Shown: in pieces, positions 61,167-64,000 of the stretch
How positions within the stretch are numbered: position 1 is the first letter of the stretch
How the letters are laid out: every line of letters starts with the position of its first letter
From: Roseivirga sp.
Lineage (GTDB): Bacteria > Bacteroidota > Bacteroidia > Cytophagales > Cyclobacteriaceae
Assembly (NCBI GenBank): GCA_018402485.1
Contig: JAGYIY010000001.1
Span: 652,001 to 716,000, forward strand
Direction of reading: 5' to 3'
Length of the DNA: 64,000 bases
Notes under the pieces: generated by a model
What the model was told of the DNA's origin: nothing
The model's database searches: none
What the model saw: the letters and a program-made list of their open reading frames with translations, nothing else
Made by a program: the position numbers and the translations under genes

Positions 61167-62771
61167 CTATTTTACTATTGCCTTTTTTGTTTGCGGGAAG
61201 GTAGTTCTTCTAAAGTTTACCTTTCTTTCTTCCAATAACTGATACTGCCATGCCAACTTGGCCTGAAAAGAATCCCAGTTCCGCTTACTTTTCGGTGACC
61301 AGACGGCTTCTGAAAGGGCCAAAACCCGTGGATAGGCCATATACTCAACTTGGTCTTCCGTTTTCATGTATTCTGTCCACACATTCGCCTGCGCACCCAT
61401 TACGTACTGATGATATTCCTGTGCAAGTTCTGAAGGAGTAGGTTCATAAGCATACACCTGCTCCAAGGGGCTAAAGCCTCCTATGGCCAAAGGTTCTTGC
61501 TCCGGGTCAGCCTGATAGTGATCAAAATATAAATCTGAGTTCGGGCTCATTACCACAAAATGTTTTGCCTCTGCTGCCTCTATCCCCCCAGCTTCGCCTC
61601 TCCAAGACATCACAGCAGCATCTGGCGCCAGTCCTCCTTCTAAAATTTCATCCCAACCAATGAGTTTTCTACCATTGGCGTTCAGAAATTTTTCGATGCG
61701 CTTGATGAAATAGCTTTGTAATTCAAACTCATCTTTAAGCCCTTCCCTTTGGATTACCTGTTGTGCAATCGAGCTTTCTTTCCAAACTTTTTTAGGGGCT
61801 TCATCACCACCAATGTGAATATATTGCCCGGGGAAAAGCTCCATTACTTCAGTAAGTACATTTTCTAAAAATGTAAAGGTCTCTTCCTTGGGACAAAAAA
61901 TATCTTCATAAACTCCCCAGCGTGTGCCCACCTCATAGGTTCCTGTACCACAACCCAAATCCGGATAGGCTGCAAGCGCTGCCAAAGAGTGGCCAGGCAT
62001 TTCTATTTCAGGAACAATGGTAATGCTCCGTGCCGCAGCGTAGGCCACCACCTCTTTGATTTCTTCTTGGGTGTAGAAACCGCCATAAGGCTTACCATCC
62101 CCTTTGTAAGGGCTAAAATTCTTCTCAAGTATCGTCTCTTTGCGTTGGCTTCCCACTTCCGTCAATTTTGGGTATTGTTTTATTTCTATGCGCCATCCTT
62201 GATCCTCTGTCAGGTGCCAATGGAAGGTATTGAGTTTGTATAAGGCCATCAGGTCAATGTACTTTTTAACAAACTCCACAGGGAAAAAATGTCTGCCTAC
62301 ATCCAAATGCAAACCTCTCCAAGAAAACCTAGGAGCATCAGAAATACTGAGGTAAGGCAAAACTGCAACATCTTTGCCAACCGGAAGCAACTGAATAAAG
62401 CTTTGTACCCCGTAAAAAAAACCTGATGGAGAAGAGGCGCCTATGGTAATGCCCTTGGCGTTGATTTCAAGTGTGTAGGCTTCCTCCGTTAATCCCTGAG
62501 TTTGCACAAAATGAATTTCCGCAGCACCTTTACTTACCTCTTGGTTTTCCCAACCACGGTCCGCCATAAAATCGTGCAAAAAAGTAATCGCCATTTTTGC
62601 ATTATCTGCACCTGAATGGATGGAAGGGTGACCATTTAATACAAAATGTTGACGGCTCTTAACTTCCATTTGTTGAGGTTCCGGAACAATATGTGGAGCG
62701 ATAACATTTGGAGCATCAGGGCTGCATGACCAAAAAATAACAAGTGTAAGTGACCAAAAAATATTTTTCAT
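61167..62771 (-). CDS. Family 20 beta-N-acetylhexosaminidase lipoprotein
   Basis: Encodes 534 aa from the ATG at 62771; the frame opens earlier, but the signal MKNIFWSLTLVIFWSC (lipobox Cys16) starts here. A GH20b domain (about 25-145) precedes the catalytic TIM barrel, with Asp323-Glu324 in HIGGDEAPKKVW and substrate contacts in HWHLTEDQGWR and EIEMPGHS. It removes terminal GlcNAc or GalNAc from glycans such as chitin oligosaccharides or N-glycans. It is divergent from a glycosylasparaginase gene with only 96 bases between. Confidence 0.95.
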   Translation of the reverse strand: MKNIFWSLTLVIFWSCSPDAPNVIAPHIVPEPQQMEVKSRQHFVLNGHPSIHSGADNAKMAITFLHDFMADRGWENQEVSKGAAEIHFVQTQGLTEEAYTLEINAKGITIGASSPSGFFYGVQSFIQLLPVGKDVAVLPYLSISDAPRFSWRGLHLDVGRHFFPVEFVKKYIDLMALYKLNTFHWHLTEDQGWRIEIKQYPKLTEVGSQRKETILEKNFSPYKGDGKPYGGFYTQEEIKEVVAYAAARSITIVPEIEMPGHSLAALAAYPDLGCGTGTYEVGTRWGVYEDIFCPKEETFTFLENVLTEVMELFPGQYIHIGGDEAPKKVWKESSIAQQVIQREGLKDEFELQSYFIKRIEKFLNANGRKLIGWDEILEGGLAPDAAVMSWRGEAGGIEAAEAKHFVVMSPNSDLYFDHYQADPEQEPLAIGGFSPLEQVYAYEPTPSELAQEYHQYVMGAQANVWTEYMKTEDQVEYMAYPRVLALSEAVWSPKSKRNWDSFQAKLAWQYQLLEERKVNFRRTTFPQTKKAIVK

Positions 62772-62867
62772 TTGGAAAGATATGCAGAACCAACAAATAT
62801 CAAAAGGACTGCCAACTTCAATAGTGGCCAAAAGAGAATTTCCTATATTGAGCACAAAAATTTTGAC

Positions 62868-63842
62868 ATGAGCAATCGCAGAAAGTTTTTAAAGTCCGGA
62901 TTGTATGGAAGTTTGGCTGTGGGTACCGCCAGCCTTTCAAGCCTCTCTTGCAAACCTAATAGACCCGTGGTTAAGCCTGTTGTTATTTCTACTTGGAACC
63001 ATGGCGTAGAAGCTAATCAAGCTGCATGGGAAGTATTATCGGCAAATGGAAAAGCCGTTGATGCTGTGGAACAAGGGGTTAGGGTAACAGAAGCAGATCC
63101 CAATAACAATACAGTGGGCATTGGTGGTTTTCCTGACCGAGATGGTAAAGTTACACTTGATGCCTGCATCATGGACGAAAACGATAATTGTGGCTCCGTG
63201 GCTTTTCTTCAAGACTTCAAGCATCCCATATCGGTTGCCCGAAAGGTTATGGATGACACACCTCATGTAATGTTAGTGGGAGAAGGGGCTAAACAGTTTG
63301 CTTTAGCAAGTGGCTTTAAAGAAGAAAATCTACTTACACCGCAGTCAGAAAAAGCATGGAAAAACTGGTTGAAAAATCAGGACTATCAGCCTATAATCAA
63401 TGTTGAAAACCACGACACAATTGGTATGTTGGCCTTAGATGATAACGGAGACCTATCCGGTGCCTGCACCACCAGCGGGGCTGCTTGGAAAATGCATGGA
63501 CGGGTGGGCGATTCACCCATCATTGGAGCTGGGCTCTTTGTCGACAATGAAATTGGAGCCGCCACCGCTACCGGACTTGGCGAATTTGTAATCAAAATAT
63601 GCGGAGCACATATGATTGTAGAATTGATGCGTCAGGGCTATTCTCCACAGGAAGCATGTGAACAAGCTGTACAGAGGATTGTTAAAAAGTATCCCAAGGA
63701 CTATAAAAACTTACAAGTTGGCTTTTTGGCTTTGAACAAACAAGGTGAATATGGAGCCTTCGCTATCCATGGCGGTTTTAACTATGCCATTAAAACGAAT
63801 GCCACGGATGAATTGGTAGATGCAGGAAATTATTCCAATTAA
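62868..63842 (+). CDS. Glycosylasparaginase (N4-(beta-N-acetylglucosaminyl)-L-asparaginase)
   Basis: Encodes 324 aa from the ATG at 62868; the open frame begins at 62772. The N-terminus has a twin-arginine motif (NRRKFLKSG) and a lipobox-like LSSLSC (Cys28), so it may be a Tat-exported lipoprotein. It is an Ntn hydrolase: autocleavage before Thr184 in NHDTIGMLALD exposes the nucleophile, with GRVGDSPIIGAGLFVDNEIGA and ATATGLGE forming the substrate pocket. It hydrolyses the GlcNAc-Asn link of glycoproteins. The divergent GH20 enzyme suggests a shared glycan-salvage role. Confidence 0.93.
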   Translation: MSNRRKFLKSGLYGSLAVGTASLSSLSCKPNRPVVKPVVISTWNHGVEANQAAWEVLSANGKAVDAVEQGVRVTEADPNNNTVGIGGFPDRDGKVTLDACIMDENDNCGSVAFLQDFKHPISVARKVMDDTPHVMLVGEGAKQFALASGFKEENLLTPQSEKAWKNWLKNQDYQPIINVENHDTIGMLALDDNGDLSGACTTSGAAWKMHGRVGDSPIIGAGLFVDNEIGAATATGLGEFVIKICGAHMIVELMRQGYSPQEACEQAVQRIVKKYPKDYKNLQVGFLALNKQGEYGAFAIHGGFNYAIKTNATDELVDAGNYSN

Positions 63843-64000
63843 CGCTCTAGGGGCTGCAATTTACCGTAGGTAAGCGATCTCCACAACCACTCAAAAGGCC
63901 CGTATCGAAAGAAGTAAAGCCATATAACTTGGTATTAAATCAAAAAATAAATAAATATCGAGACAAATGTTTGTGAGGTACAAGCCCACTGTAGGAGAGA
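63839..64000 (-). pseudogene. C-terminus of a DUF418 membrane protein with in-frame stop
   Basis: On the minus strand the frame ending at 63839 reads YQVIWLYFFRYGPFEWLWRS then LTYGKLQPLER, the typical end of DUF418 proteins. Its stop overlaps the glycosylasparaginase stop by two bases. An in-frame TAA at 63935-63937 precedes this segment, and upstream the same frame continues as hydrophobic FVSIFIYFLI. The gene is thus broken or contains an indel near 63938-63955. Most of it is outside the window. Confidence 0.5.

Noticed and set aside
1-64000. CRISPR arrays, rRNA genes, complete tRNA genes and known riboswitches
   Set aside because: No regularly spaced direct repeats, rRNA-like stretches or complete cloverleaf were seen; the only tRNA-like sequence is the 3' fragment at 55700-55745.

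Overview
The window is a chromosomal segment of a Bacteroidota bacterium, most likely a Cytophagales-type marine or environmental lineage. The evidence is the gene families: a DUF5687 ABC permease, a bacterial GH3 auxin-responsive-promoter-like protein, a secreted FG-GAP protein with a type IX secretion C-terminal domain, three LytS/LytTR kinase-regulator pairs, TPM/LemA genes, an Ezrin/radixin/moesin-type coiled-coil SPOR-like protein, and AT-rich intergenic DNA. Genus-level placement cannot be made from this sequence alone.

Layout. 0-4.4 kb: an outer-membrane barrel, an alpha/beta hydrolase-OsmC fusion and ferrochelatase. 4.6-9.3 kb: two cassettes of beta-propeller-type secreted proteins. 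One is headed by a small cysteine-containing exported peptide. The other ends in a MauE/DoxX-like membrane protein broken by a one-base frameshift. 9.3-15.7 kb: two LytS/LytTR systems with their membrane and secreted partners. 15.9-29.3 kb: a conserved core of fumC, a coiled-coil/SPOR-like protein, recJ, lptB, GH3, two thioredoxin-fold proteins, a ClC channel, mazG, an NqrM-like protein, a phosphoglucosamine mutase-like gene and a cysteine desulfurase. 29.4-32.9 kb: a second complete peptide cassette (peptide, CarboxypepD-like protein, 6-bladed propeller lipoprotein, membrane-anchored thioredoxin-like protein). 33.2-35.4 kb: an orphan copy of the cassette leader with an IS3 relic, then a serine hydrolase and a membrane protein. 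35.8-46.4 kb: M28 peptidases, an ABC exporter, a VOC protein, a LemA/TPM operon followed by a GG-leader peptide with a mimicking Gly-rich tail, and an aromatic amino-acid decarboxylase. 46.5-55.7 kb: a decayed accessory region with broken genes, a large T9SS-exported protein, an intact IS3-family element, an integrase remnant and the 3' part of a tRNA-Arg fused to the end of prfA. 55.7-64 kb: prfA, tag, an SDR, a third LytS/LytTR pair, YccF, a GH20 hexosaminidase divergent from a glycosylasparaginase, and the tail of a broken DUF418 gene.

The most unusual signal is a leader of about 345 bp that occurs in three long copies (8.9-9.2 kb minus, 29.5-29.8 kb plus, 33.2-33.6 kb plus) and one short copy (6.27-6.35 kb minus). 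Each copy lies next to a cassette. In two copies the leader runs into a Cys-containing secreted peptide gene. In the other two the peptide position is occupied by the same 170-bp relic of an IS3 element (terminal repeat plus 26-27 codons of orfA). In one of these the start codon of the downstream propeller gene lies inside IS-derived DNA. The peptides, propeller lipoproteins, MauE-like and thioredoxin-like membrane proteins together suggest an uncharacterised envelope system for export, folding or sensing of small disulfide-containing peptides. That function is inference.

Several accessory genes carry single-base lesions (MauE, an outer-membrane barrel, the integrase remnant, and a nonsense codon 2 in a small lipoprotein). 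These may be true pseudogenes or, for the homopolymer cases, sequencing errors.
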